A DNA stretch of 36,262 bases from an uncultured Bacteroidia bacterium (lineage in GTDB: Bacteria; Bacteroidota; Bacteroidia; Bacteroidales; UBA932). The notes under the pieces were generated by a model, which was not told the DNA's origin, did no database searches, and saw only the letters and a program-made list of their open reading frames with translations. The translations under genes and the position numbers were made by a program. Position 1 is the stretch's first letter. Every line of letters starts with the position of its first letter. Where the stretch lies: positions 1 through 36,262 of the forward strand of contig CACXMA010000019.1 in assembly GCA_902768665.1 (NCBI GenBank), read 5' to 3'. Below are positions 22,182 through 30,509 of the stretch, piece after piece.

Positions 22182-23645
22182 TTAGTTTTCTCTCTGCAGG
22201 TTGTTGAATAGTTCTTCCAGGACCTCCCGTTCGTCGAAATGACGCTTTTCGGTCCCGATGATCTGGTACGTTTCGTGGCCTTTGCCGGCCAGCAGCACGG
22301 TGGCCTTGTCATCCGCCGTCAGGATGGCGGTGCGGATGGCTTCGCGACGGTCGGCGATGAACAGGCATTTGGCCAGTTGCTTCGCGCTGAAGCCTTTCCG
22401 GATATCTTCCAGGATGTCCTCTGTCCGCTCGGTGCGGCTGTTGTCGGAGGTGACGATGATCCGGTCGGCGAGGCGGCCCGCCACGGCGGCCATTTCGGGG
22501 CGCTTCGTCCGGTCGCGGTCGCCGCCGCAGCCGAAGAGGCAGATGAGCTGGCGCTCCGGAGCGATGCTGCGGAGGGTCGTCAGCACGTTTTCGAGGGCGT
22601 CCGGGGTGTGGGCATAGTCGATGACGGCGCTGATGCCGCGCGGTCCCGGGATGTTCTCGAGACGTCCGGGAGCGGACTCGAGGCGGCTCAGGCCGACGAG
22701 TGCTTCTTCCGGGGAGATGCCGAGCTCCACGGCGGTGGAGTAGATGGCGAGGACGTTGTAGGCGTTGTGGGCACCGATGAGGCGCGTCCAGGCTTCCCGG
22801 CCGTCGATCTTGAGGAGCATGCCCTCAAAACTCTCCTCCATCATCCGGCAGGTGTGGTCCGCCATGCTCCGGCAGGAGTAGGTGACGACCCTCGCGGCGC
22901 AGTTCTGCACCATTACCCGCCCGTTCTTGTCATCGATGTTGATGATGGCGGCAGCTTCCTTGGAGAGGCCGTCGAAGAAGAGTTTCTTGCAACGGAGATA
23001 CTCGGCGAAGGTGCCGTGGTAGTCGAGATGGTCGTGGGTGAGGTTGGAAAAGATGCCCGCGCGGAAACGGAGCCCGGCGACGCGGTCCTGCTCGACGCCG
23101 ATGGAACTCACCTCCATGAAGCAGTAGCCGCAGCCCGCCTCGACCATTTCCGCGAGAAGGCGGTTGATGGTGATCGGGTCGGCGGTCGTGTTCACGGTCT
23201 CGCTCCGCCGCGTGCCGACATAGTTGGCGATGGTCGACAGCAGGCCGCAGTTGTAGCCGAGGCCGCGGAAGAGGTTGTAGAGAAGGGTGACCGTCGTGGT
23301 CTTGCCGTTGGTGCCGGTGATGCCGACGAGCTCGAGTTTCCGGGAGGGATGGCCGTAGAAATTGTCGGCGGCGAAGGCGAGGGCCTTGCGACTGTCGCTC
23401 GCGACAGCAAGGATGACGCCTTCGGGAACGTTCTCGGGCTCTTCCTGGCAGAGGATGGCGGCGGCGCCTTTTTCGACGGCGCTTCCGATGAAGCGGTGTC
23501 CGTCCGCGGCGGCTCCCTTCACGGCGATGAAGAGGCTGCCCGGAGCGACGCTGCGGGAATCACAGGTGATGCCGGTGATGTCCACGCGGGCATCTCCCTT
23601 GACGGCGGTAATGCCGCATCCTTCCAGTATCTGCGTCAGTTTCAT
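22182..23645 (-). CDS. murE: MurE ligase adding the diamino acid to UDP-MurNAc-dipeptide
   Basis: A 487-residue cytoplasmic ligase that adds the third residue of the stem peptide, expected to be meso-diaminopimelate. ATP loop GITGTNGKTTTVTL (about 108-121), NLTHDHLDYHGT (about 206-217) and IDYAHTPDALE (about 341-351) are intact. The residue-recognition motif, DNPR in meso-diaminopimelate enzymes, reads DNSRTE (codons GAC AAC AGC CGC ACC GAG), with the Arg kept and Pro replaced by Ser. Its last four bases overlap the mraY-proximal spacing closely, and its start overlaps the ftsI stop by four bases. Confidence 0.95.
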   Translation of the reverse strand: MKLTQILEGCGITAVKGDARVDITGITCDSRSVAPGSLFIAVKGAAADGHRFIGSAVEKGAAAILCQEEPENVPEGVILAVASDSRKALAFAADNFYGHPSRKLELVGITGTNGKTTTVTLLYNLFRGLGYNCGLLSTIANYVGTRRSETVNTTADPITINRLLAEMVEAGCGYCFMEVSSIGVEQDRVAGLRFRAGIFSNLTHDHLDYHGTFAEYLRCKKLFFDGLSKEAAAIINIDDKNGRVMVQNCAARVVTYSCRSMADHTCRMMEESFEGMLLKIDGREAWTRLIGAHNAYNVLAIYSTAVELGISPEEALVGLSRLESAPGRLENIPGPRGISAVIDYAHTPDALENVLTTLRSIAPERQLICLFGCGGDRDRTKRPEMAAVAGRLADRIIVTSDNSRTERTEDILEDIRKGFSAKQLAKCLFIADRREAIRTAILTADDKATVLLAGKGHETYQIIGTEKRHFDEREVLEELFNNLQREN

Positions 23646-25768
23646 TCCAGAGTCAGTTCTACGGTTTTGCCTTCGGCCAGGCGGGCGCCTGCCTCGGGAC
23701 GCATTCTCTTTACGTGTCCCATGCCCCGGTAGTTTACCCGGTATCCGCTCTTTTCAAGGGTGTAGAGCGCATCCTTGAGGGCCATGCCGGTCACGTCCGG
23801 GACCTGTCCTTCCGCGCTTTCCACGGCGGGGGTGGCCATGGCGGGGACACTGCCCGTCGTCACAGCGCCTTCCCCGGCCGGTTCGGAGGCGTAGATGCCG
23901 CGGATGGCATCCAGGGCGACCTGGGCCGGATAGCCGGAACCCCAGAGGGATTTCGGGTTGAGGCGGGAGTACATGGTTACGTAAATGGTATATTGCGGGT
24001 CGTCCGCGGGGAAGAACCCCACGAAGGAGCCCTGGTTTTTCTTCCAGTGGTTGCCGTAGGTCTCATAGATCTGCAGCGCGGCGCCCGGGGGACGGGTGCC
24101 CCTTTCCTTGGGATCGAGGTAGATCTTGGACGTGCCGGTCTTGCCGGCGACTTTCCAGGGAGCCTTGCCGAGCTTGGCCGCGGTGCCGCCCTTTCCGGTG
24201 ACGAGCTTCATGGAGTTGGTCAGCGTATCGGCCTGGGCGGGGGTGCAGATCTCCCGGAGGACCTGCGGCGTGGTCTTTTCGATGATCCGGCCGTCCTTCT
24301 CGATGCTCTCGATGAAGTAGGGGCGCATCATCCTGCCGTCGTTGGCCACGGCGTTGTAGAAATTCAGCACATGCATCGGCGTGACGCGGACGGTGTAGCC
24401 GAATCCGACGGTGCCGAGGTTGCGGGGGCTCCAGCCCTTGTCCTGCGGGAGGATGACGGTCGGCTTGACGGTCGGGCCGATGTCGGTCATGACCGGGTCG
24501 CCGAAGCCCCACTCGAGGAGCTTGTCGTAGAAGTCCTGCGGATGGGTGGAGAAGTATTTCGTGTTGATGAAGGCGAAGACGTTGTTGGAGGAGACCTTGA
24601 AGCCTTCGCTCATCGGCATTTCCCGGCGGTGCGTCGTGTCCTGGTAGTCGCGGATGTGCTTGTCGTAGCCGTAGACGCCGAATTTGCCGTCGTTGGTCGG
24701 GATCATTTCCTCGAACATGCTGGTGACATAGCCGGCGTTGATGGCGATCAGCGAGGCCACGCCCTTGAAGACGGAACCCGGCTCGCCGCCCTGCTTGAAG
24801 GCGATGTTGAGGCTCTCGTACATGCCGTCGTCCTCGCCCCGCTTGAGGTTGACCATGGCACGGATGGCGCCGGTGCGGGTCTCCATCAGGATGGCGGTTC
24901 CGCAGTCGATCCAGCGGACGGTGTCGATGTTGCGGTGCATCGCGTCGTCGAGGATGAGCTGGAGACCGAGGTCGAGGGTCGTGCGGACATCCATGCCGTC
25001 GACGGCTTCCGTGCCCTTTGTCCCGAAGTCCGGGATGGAGGCGTTGCGGTCGGTCTTGCGGCTGTATTCCATGCCGGCGGTGCCGCTGAGGTAGTGGTTC
25101 ATGCGGACCTCGATGTTGGTCGTGTCCTGCGATCCTTCCGCGCCGAAGTTGCCGATGAGGCTGCGGGCGACGGAATGGTAGGGGTATTTGCGCTTGCCGA
25201 GGCTCCTGGACTTGATGCCGCTGCGGTTGGGACCTTCCTGGGCGAAGGGATGGGCCATCAGGCGCTTCATGTTGGCATAGGTGCTGGAGGCGGCAATGGT
25301 CATGCTGCGGTTCATGCCGTTTTTGCCGGCGCGGCGGTCCGTTACCTCACGGAAGTAGTCGCTGGCACTCCTGCGACCGTTCCCATAGAGCTCGGCGATG
25401 AGCTCGCAGATGTCGCGGGCCTTGGTGAGCCACTCTTTCTCCGCCTCGGGGTTGTCCTTGAATTCGACCTTCCGGGCCTGGGTGTCGAAGGTGATCTGGT
25501 AGGCCGGGGCGTCGACGGCGAGGACGTGTCCGTCGCGGGTGAGGATGGAGCCGCGCATGGCTTCCAGCTCGTGGGGGGAGGTGCGGGGGCTGAAGATCTC
25601 CACCAGCTTCTGCGGCGGGTTCCAGATATACTGGATATAGATGATCTTGTAGACGATGATGCCGGAGACGAGCAGGATGAAGGCATAGAGGATATACAGC
25701 CACATGCCTACCCGGTCGCGGCCGGAGGCATTCTTGGTCTGGATTTTTTCTTTCTTCTTCGGTGCCAT
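23642..25768 (-). CDS. ftsI: Septal transpeptidase FtsI (PBP) with PASTA domain
   Basis: A 708-residue class B penicillin-binding protein. One membrane anchor (about 22-44) is followed by the pedestal domain from RGSILTRDG (72-80). The transpeptidase motifs are SVFK (332-335, nucleophile Ser332), SSN (393-395) and KTGT (543-546). The C-terminus (about 655-708) is one PASTA domain (VPDVTGMALKDALYTLEKSG). It cross-links septal peptidoglycan with FtsW in the periplasm. A PASTA tail on FtsI is usual in Bacteroidetes. Five bases after ftsL. Confidence 0.96.
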   Translation of the reverse strand: MAPKKKEKIQTKNASGRDRVGMWLYILYAFILLVSGIIVYKIIYIQYIWNPPQKLVEIFSPRTSPHELEAMRGSILTRDGHVLAVDAPAYQITFDTQARKVEFKDNPEAEKEWLTKARDICELIAELYGNGRRSASDYFREVTDRRAGKNGMNRSMTIAASSTYANMKRLMAHPFAQEGPNRSGIKSRSLGKRKYPYHSVARSLIGNFGAEGSQDTTNIEVRMNHYLSGTAGMEYSRKTDRNASIPDFGTKGTEAVDGMDVRTTLDLGLQLILDDAMHRNIDTVRWIDCGTAILMETRTGAIRAMVNLKRGEDDGMYESLNIAFKQGGEPGSVFKGVASLIAINAGYVTSMFEEMIPTNDGKFGVYGYDKHIRDYQDTTHRREMPMSEGFKVSSNNVFAFINTKYFSTHPQDFYDKLLEWGFGDPVMTDIGPTVKPTVILPQDKGWSPRNLGTVGFGYTVRVTPMHVLNFYNAVANDGRMMRPYFIESIEKDGRIIEKTTPQVLREICTPAQADTLTNSMKLVTGKGGTAAKLGKAPWKVAGKTGTSKIYLDPKERGTRPPGAALQIYETYGNHWKKNQGSFVGFFPADDPQYTIYVTMYSRLNPKSLWGSGYPAQVALDAIRGIYASEPAGEGAVTTGSVPAMATPAVESAEGQVPDVTGMALKDALYTLEKSGYRVNYRGMGHVKRMRPEAGARLAEGKTVELTLE

Positions 25769-25773
25769 TTCGT

Positions 25774-26091
25774 CTAATTCGTTTTACGGGCGGGTTTGTT
25801 CGGGCGGTGGAGCGTGGAGCCCGCCTCCTCGAGCTTCTGCTCGATCAGGGCCGTCGAGTTGAGTTCCTCGATGAGGAAGTTGAGTTCGTAGTTCCTGATT
25901 TTCAGCTCGTTCAGCTCCTTCTTGTTGGTCTGGACGCGGATGAAGGTCTTTTCCACGCGGATGCCGATCCAGATGGCCAGCATGATCAGAAGGAAGGTAT
26001 AGATCACGTGGATGATATACCTGTCCAGGCCGATGGTCAGGAGGAATTCGCCGTTGGTGAAGGACTTGATGACTTTTCCTAGCTTGCTCAT
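25774..26091 (-). CDS. ftsL: FtsL-like bitopic division protein
   Basis: A 105-residue protein with a short cytoplasmic start, one membrane helix (about 26-45, YIIHVIYTFLLIMLAIWIGI) and a leucine-zipper-like periplasmic helix (about 46-92, TNKKELNELKIRNYELNFLI) typical of FtsL, which pairs with FtsB/FtsQ and activates FtsI–FtsW. FtsL sequences diverge strongly, so the identification depends on build and position between rsmH and ftsI. It overlaps rsmH by four bases (ATGA). Confidence 0.85.
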   Translation of the reverse strand: MSKLGKVIKSFTNGEFLLTIGLDRYIIHVIYTFLLIMLAIWIGIRVEKTFIRVQTNKKELNELKIRNYELNFLIEELNSTALIEQKLEEAGSTLHRPNKPARKTN

Positions 26092-27008
26092 GCGTGCTCC
26101 TCCTTCTCCTTTTTCTCGGCGACGCGGAGCTTGGCGCTCCGGGCGCGGGTGTTAGCGGCGATTTCTTTCTCGGCGGGGAGGATGGGCTTCCGCCCAACGG
26201 CCTCCAGCGGGGAAAGCGGGCGGCCGTAGAGGTCCTTCTCTTCCTCTCCGGCGACATTGCCGCACTTGATGAAATTCTTGACCATCCGGTCCTCGAGGCT
26301 GTGGTAGGTGATCACGACCAGCCGGCCGCCGGGTCTGAGGCTCCGGACGGCGCCGTCCAGGAACTTCTCCAGCGAGCGCATTTCCTGGTTGACCTCGATG
26401 CGGAGGGCCTGGTAGACCTTCGCGAGGACCTTGTGCTCGGCTCCTCTCGGAAGCATGGAGGCGATGGCGGCGTCGAGCTGCCCGCTTGTGCGGATGGGCT
26501 CCTTGGCACGGGCGTCCGCGATGAGGCGGGCCATCCTGCCGGCGCCGTCCACCTCGCCGTAGAGGCGGAGGATCTGCTCGAGGCGCGCCGGGGTCTCATC
26601 GTTCAGCAGGTCGGCGGCTGTGCGGGACGCGGCGGTGTTCATCCGCATGTCCAGCGGCGCGTCGAAACGGAAGGAGAAGCCCCGCTCCGGCGTGTCGAAC
26701 TGGTGCGAGGAAACCCCCAGATCGGCAAGGACGCCGTCGAACTGCACGCCCAGCTGGCGGGCGTAGTTCTCGATGAAACGGAAGTTGTTATGGATGAGGG
26801 TGAGGCGACTGTCCCGGATGGGGGAGGCCTCTATGGCGTCCATGTCACGGTCGAAGGCGATGACCTTCCCGCTCGCGTGTAAGCGTGAAAGAATGGCGGC
26901 GGTGTGACCACCGCCTCCGAATGTGGCATCGGCGTATATACCTTGGGTGTTGGTGATAAGAGCGGAAACGCTCTCGTCAAGCAAAACGGGAGTATGATAT
27001 TGTGACAT
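26088..27008 (-). CDS. rsmH: 16S rRNA (cytosine-1402-N4)-methyltransferase RsmH (MraW)
   Basis: A 306-residue S-adenosylmethionine-dependent methyltransferase that modifies C1402 of 16S rRNA near the P site. The start HTPVLLDESV (5-14) is characteristic. Binding motifs include ATFGGGGHT (about 28-36), FDRD, LADLGVSSHQFD (about 95-106) and, near the C-terminus, GGRLVVITYHSLEDRMVKNF. The helical insertion between the motifs is present. It follows mraZ by 12 bases, as in most bacterial dcw clusters. Confidence 0.97.
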   Translation of the reverse strand: MSQYHTPVLLDESVSALITNTQGIYADATFGGGGHTAAILSRLHASGKVIAFDRDMDAIEASPIRDSRLTLIHNNFRFIENYARQLGVQFDGVLADLGVSSHQFDTPERGFSFRFDAPLDMRMNTAASRTAADLLNDETPARLEQILRLYGEVDGAGRMARLIADARAKEPIRTSGQLDAAIASMLPRGAEHKVLAKVYQALRIEVNQEMRSLEKFLDGAVRSLRPGGRLVVITYHSLEDRMVKNFIKCGNVAGEEEKDLYGRPLSPLEAVGRKPILPAEKEIAANTRARSAKLRVAEKKEKEEHA

Positions 27009-27020
27009 CTGAGGGCCTCC

Positions 27021-27479
27021 TTATCTCTTGTGAAGAGAGGAAAGCTCCACGGCGGTCTGTTCATACTTCTCGTCCGAGATCAGGCCGGCATCACGCCGCT
27101 CCCTGGCCCAGAGTTCGATTTTGTACCCGACACCTGCGAAAATCACCTCTTTGATGACACCAATCGATTCCAGCAGTTCCTTCGGAATGGAGATACGGCC
27201 GAGCTTCGCGTCGGGCTCGACGACGGCGCAGCCGCTCATGTATTTCCTCCAGAACGCAGCGTGCTCTCTGTTGAACACGATGTCGAGGCTCCCGCGGATG
27301 GCCGCGGCCTGCTGCTCCCACTCTGCATAGGCATAGATCTCAAGGCAGTCCGCATAGATGTCCTTCCGCACGACCAGTCGCATATCGGCACCTTCCAATG
27401 CGCCCTTGAAGACGGCCGGGAAGACCACTCTTCCCTTGTCGTCCACCTTCGCAGTGCTGTTGCCGATAAAACTGACCAT
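27021..27479 (-). CDS. mraZ: Transcriptional regulator MraZ
   Basis: A 152-residue protein with two SpoVT-AbrB-like halves, VDDKGRVVFPAVFKG (about 12-26) and EPDAKLGRISIPKEL (about 89-103), the standard MraZ build. MraZ forms rings that bind repeats spaced by 10 bases ahead of its own operon and controls the division cluster. Four such repeats are visible upstream of the promoter here. First gene of the 13-gene cluster. Confidence 0.96.
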   Translation of the reverse strand: MVSFIGNSTAKVDDKGRVVFPAVFKGALEGADMRLVVRKDIYADCLEIYAYAEWEQQAAAIRGSLDIVFNREHAAFWRKYMSGCAVVEPDAKLGRISIPKELLESIGVIKEVIFAGVGYKIELWARERRDAGLISDEKYEQTAVELSSLHKR

Positions 27480-27516
27480 TTCTACAGGTTGTTAAACTTA
27501 GTTCACGCTTTGGATG

Positions 27517-27524
27517 CAAAGGTA
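27517..27524 (-). promoter_or_regulatory. -7 box of the dcw cluster promoter
   Basis: TACCTTTG on the minus strand matches TAnnTTTG, 37 bases before the mraZ ATG. A good -33 TTTG is not seen at the expected spacing. The region upstream is occupied by the MraZ-type boxes. Confidence 0.6.
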
Positions 27525-27528
27525 GCAA

Positions 27529-27568
27529 AAACTTTCCATTTTCTTCCACACTTTTACAAAATTTTCCA
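27529..27568 (-). promoter_or_regulatory. Four 10-bp-spaced MraZ-type boxes
   Basis: On the minus strand, reading towards mraZ: TGGAAAATTT, TGTAAAAGTG, TGGAAGAAAA, TGGAAAGTTT, each exactly ten bases from the next and ending five bases before the -7 box. E. coli MraZ binds TGGGN repeated every ten bases, so the geometry matches although the base pattern is TGGAA. Confidence 0.6.
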
Positions 27569-27587
27569 CAAAAATATCAACAGGCAC

Positions 27588-27618
27588 AAAAAAAGCCCCC
27601 CGACACTGTCGGAGGGCT
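27588..27618 (-). terminator. infB: Intrinsic terminator of the rimP-nusA-infB operon
   Basis: On the minus strand AGCCCTCCGACA pairs with TGTCGGGGGGCT (one mismatch; 27618-27594), followed by a run of seven T (27594-27588). It lies about 100 bases after the infB stop and before the mraZ control region. Confidence 0.8.
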
Positions 27619-27630
27619 CATTGGAGAGAT

Positions 27631-27716
27631 GCCCTGCATTCGCTGGGCATGACGTTATTTCGTCGCATTCGCCGGGCATGACGTTATTTCGTCATTCCAC
27701 GGCTCGTCCGTGGAAT
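27631..27716. repeat. REP-like hairpins with a 29-base tandem duplication after infB
   Basis: Units 27636-27664 and 27665-27693 are the same 29-base sequence with one change (GCATTCGCTGGGCATGACGT versus GCATTCGCCGGGCATGACGT at the start). ATGCCC/GGGCAT at the beginning and ATTCCACGG/CCGTGGAAT (27694-27716) at the end form hairpins. The latter touches the infB stop codon. This is the look of REP-type extragenic palindromes. Confidence 0.65.
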
Positions 27717-30491
27717 CTAGAGACTGCGCTTGATCTCGACAATCTGGAAGGCCTCGATGATGTCGCCCGGATGGATGTCGTTGAAACGCTCCAGCGAGCA
27801 GCCGCATTCGAAGCCGGTCGCGACTTCCTTGGCGTCGTCCTTTCCTCTCTGCAGGGAGGCGAGGGCGCCGGTGTAGACCACGATACCGTCGCGGATGAGG
27901 CGGACCTGGGCCTTGGAGACGAGCTTGCCTTCCTTGACCTGGCAGCCGGCGACGGTGCCGACCTTGGAGATCTTGAAGGTCTGCTTGACCTCGGCGGTGG
28001 CGGTGACCTCTTCCTTCTTCTCCGGCTCGAGGAGACCCTCGATACCTTCCTTGACTTCGTTGATACAGTCGTAGATGACGGAGTAGAGGCGGATTTCGAT
28101 GCCCTCCTTCTCGGCGGAGCGGCGGGCTTCGGCGGAAGGACGGACCTGGAAGCCGATGATGACGGCGTCGGAGGCCTCAGCCAGCAGGACGTCGGACTCG
28201 GAAATCTGGCCGACGGCCTTGTGGATGACGTTGACGCGGACCTCTTCGGTCGAGAGCTTGATGAGGGAGTCGGAGAGGGCTTCCACGGAACCGTCCACGT
28301 CGCCCTTGACGATGACGTTGAGTTCCTTGAAGTTGCCGATGGCGATACGCCGGCCGATCTCCTCGAGGGTGAGGTGCTTCTGCGTCTTGATGCCCTGGAT
28401 GCGGAGAAGCTGCTCGCGCTTGTTGGCGATGTTCTTCGCTTCCTTTTCATCGGACATCACGTTGAACTTCTCACCGGCGGCAGGGGCGCCGTTCAGGCCG
28501 AGCATGCTCACCGGCGTGGAAGGACCGGCCTCGGTGACCTTCTGTCCGCGCTCGTTGAACATGGCCTTGACGCGGCCGTAGTAGCTGCCGGAGATGATAA
28601 CGTCGCCGACATGGACCGTTCCGTCCTGGACGAGGACCGTCGCGAGATAGCCGCGGCCCTTGTCGAGGGAAGATTCGATGACGGCGCCGCTGCCGAGCTT
28701 CTTCGGGTTGGCCTTGAGCTCCAGCAGGTCGGTCTCGAAGAGCACCTTGTCGAGGAGCTTATCCACGTTGATGCCCTTCTTGGCGGAGATTTCCTGGCAC
28801 TGGTACTTGCCGCCCCAGTCCTCCACGAGGATGTTCATCTCGGAGAGCTGGCGGCGGATGACGAGGATGTTCATCTCGGAGAGCTGGCGGCGGATGGTGT
28901 CCGCGTTGGCGCCGGGCTTGTCGATCTTGTTGATGGCGAAGACCATGGGGACGCCGGCGGCCTGTGCATGGGCGATGGCTTCCTTGGTCTGGGGCATCAC
29001 GGCGTCGTCGGCCGCGACGATGATGATGGCGAGGTCGGTCATCTGGGCGCCTCGGGCACGCATGGCGGTGAAGGCCTCGTGGCCCGGGGTGTCGAGGAAG
29101 GTGATGCGGCGGCCGTTCGCGAGCTTGACGTTGTAGGCGCCGATGTGCTGCGTGATACCGCCCGCCTCACCGGCGATGACGTTGGTGTTGCGGATGTTGT
29201 CGAGGAGGGAGGTCTTACCGTGGTCGACGTGGCCCATGACGGTGATCACCGGGGGACGCTCCACGAGGTCTTCCTCGCGGTCGGGCTCCTGCTCCTGGTT
29301 GATTTCCTCCGTCAGCTCGGCGGTCACGAACTCAACCTTGTAGCCGAATTCCTCTGCGACGAGGACGAGGGTCTCGGCGTCGAGGCGCTGGTTGATGGAC
29401 ACCATCATGCCGAGGGACATGCAGGCGCCGATAACCTTGACGACCGGGGTGTTGTTCATGAGGGTGGCGAGGTCGTTGACGGTCACGAACTCGGTGACTT
29501 TCAGCACCTTGTTCTCTGCCATCGCCTGCTCCATCTCCTCCTGGGAACGCATGGCGGCCAGTTCGCGTTTCTCCTTGCGGTGCTTCGCGCCGAAGTTGTT
29601 CTTCGACTCGTTCATCTTCGCATAGGTTTCCTTGACCTGCTTCTGGATCTCCTTCTGCATCGCCTCTTCCTCCTCCGGAGTCAGGGCTGCCTTGAAGCGG
29701 TCCTTGCCGCGGCTGCGCTTGCCGGTGCCGGGCGCGTTCTGGACCTGCTGGCCGTTCTTGCCGTTCTTTTTCCCGTCCTTGCCGGCGGGCTGGGCGACGT
29801 TGATCTTGGTGACGTCCACCTTCTGGCTGCCGCCCTTGGTGATGCGCTCGCGTTTGCTCTTCTTGGGGGCCTCGAACTGGGAGAGCTCGATCTTGCCGAG
29901 CACCTTGAGGCCGGTGCTCGCCTCGGCGGCCGGCTTGGGCTCTTCGGGAGCCGCGGGGGCTTCCGCGACGGGCTCGGGCTCAGCCACGGGCTCGGGTTCC
30001 GCTGCTGCGACCGGTTCGGGCTCGGCGACAGGCTCCGGTTCCTCGACGGGCTCGGGCTCCGGTTCTGCTACCGGTTCGGGCTCTGCGACAGGCTCCGGCT
30101 CCTCGACGGGTTCCGGTTCCGGCTCGGGCATGGGCTCGGGCTCCGGTTCCGGCTCCTGGACGGGCGCGGGTGCTTCGGGGATGAAGCTGGTTTTCTTGAT
30201 GTTGACTTCCTGGGCGGGCTCGTACTCTTCCTCCTCTTCCTCGGCGCCGGATTTCTGCTTCTTCGAGCTGCGTTCGAGGATTTCGGTGAGCTTGATGTCC
30301 ACCTTCTCGGACTCTTCCTTCATGGCGAGATCCTTTCCGAACTTCTTCTGGATGTCTGCAAGATAGGTATCCGGAATCTTGACGTTCGGATTGGCCTCGA
30401 TGTCGGCACCGAGGCTGTTGAGGAAATCGACCAGGTTCTGGAGGCCGATGTTGTATTGTTTGATGATTTTGTTGAGTCTGATTTCTGCCAT
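27717..30491 (-). CDS. infB: Translation initiation factor IF-2
   Basis: A 924-residue GTPase that places initiator tRNA on the 30S subunit and promotes subunit joining. An N-terminal IF2_N domain (1-55) is followed by an acidic Pro-Glu-Val-Ala repeat region (about 112-180), a basic linker, a second IF2_N (about 330-395), and the G domain: G1 GHVDHGKT (420-427), G3 DTPGH (467-471), G4 NKID (521-524), G5 SAK (569-571). Domains II to IV complete the C-terminus. Between G4 and G5 the segment [12 protein letters not shown] (533-544) is repeated exactly (545-556) by a perfect 36-base duplication, absent from normal IF-2. The frame stays open, so the protein is predicted full-length but with a lengthened helix. 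Confidence 0.95.
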   Translation of the reverse strand: MAEIRLNKIIKQYNIGLQNLVDFLNSLGADIEANPNVKIPDTYLADIQKKFGKDLAMKEESEKVDIKLTEILERSSKKQKSGAEEEEEEYEPAQEVNIKKTSFIPEAPAPVQEPEPEPEPMPEPEPEPVEEPEPVAEPEPVAEPEPEPVEEPEPVAEPEPVAAAEPEPVAEPEPVAEAPAAPEEPKPAAEASTGLKVLGKIELSQFEAPKKSKRERITKGGSQKVDVTKINVAQPAGKDGKKNGKNGQQVQNAPGTGKRSRGKDRFKAALTPEEEEAMQKEIQKQVKETYAKMNESKNNFGAKHRKEKRELAAMRSQEEMEQAMAENKVLKVTEFVTVNDLATLMNNTPVVKVIGACMSLGMMVSINQRLDAETLVLVAEEFGYKVEFVTAELTEEINQEQEPDREEDLVERPPVITVMGHVDHGKTSLLDNIRNTNVIAGEAGGITQHIGAYNVKLANGRRITFLDTPGHEAFTAMRARGAQMTDLAIIIVAADDAVMPQTKEAIAHAQAAGVPMVFAINKIDKPGANADTIRRQLSEMNILVIRRQLSEMNILVEDWGGKYQCQEISAKKGINVDKLLDKVLFETDLLELKANPKKLGSGAVIESSLDKGRGYLATVLVQDGTVHVGDVIISGSYYGRVKAMFNERGQKVTEAGPSTPVSMLGLNGAPAAGEKFNVMSDEKEAKNIANKREQLLRIQGIKTQKHLTLEEIGRRIAIGNFKELNVIVKGDVDGSVEALSDSLIKLSTEEVRVNVIHKAVGQISESDVLLAEASDAVIIGFQVRPSAEARRSAEKEGIEIRLYSVIYDCINEVKEGIEGLLEPEKKEEVTATAEVKQTFKISKVGTVAGCQVKEGKLVSKAQVRLIRDGIVVYTGALASLQRGKDDAKEVATGFECGCSLERFNDIHPGDIIEAFQIVEIKRSL
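28825..28896 (-). repeat. infB: Perfect 36-base tandem duplication inside infB
   Basis: 28825-28860 and 28861-28896 are identical in all 36 positions (each begins ACGAGGATGTTCATCTCGGA on the plus strand). The duplication is in frame and adds 12 residues between GTPase motifs G4 and G5. Confidence 0.95.
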
Positions 30492-30509
30492 ATATGTTGG
30501 TCCCTCCTA

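Noticed and set aside
23714-25777. 687-residue plus-strand frame opposite ftsI
   Set aside because: ftsI has all catalytic motifs in order. The opposite frame is compositional.
27631-27716. Short tandem repeats considered as a CRISPR array
   Set aside because: Only two direct units with no spacers between them and hairpin-forming ends, so REP-like rather than CRISPR.
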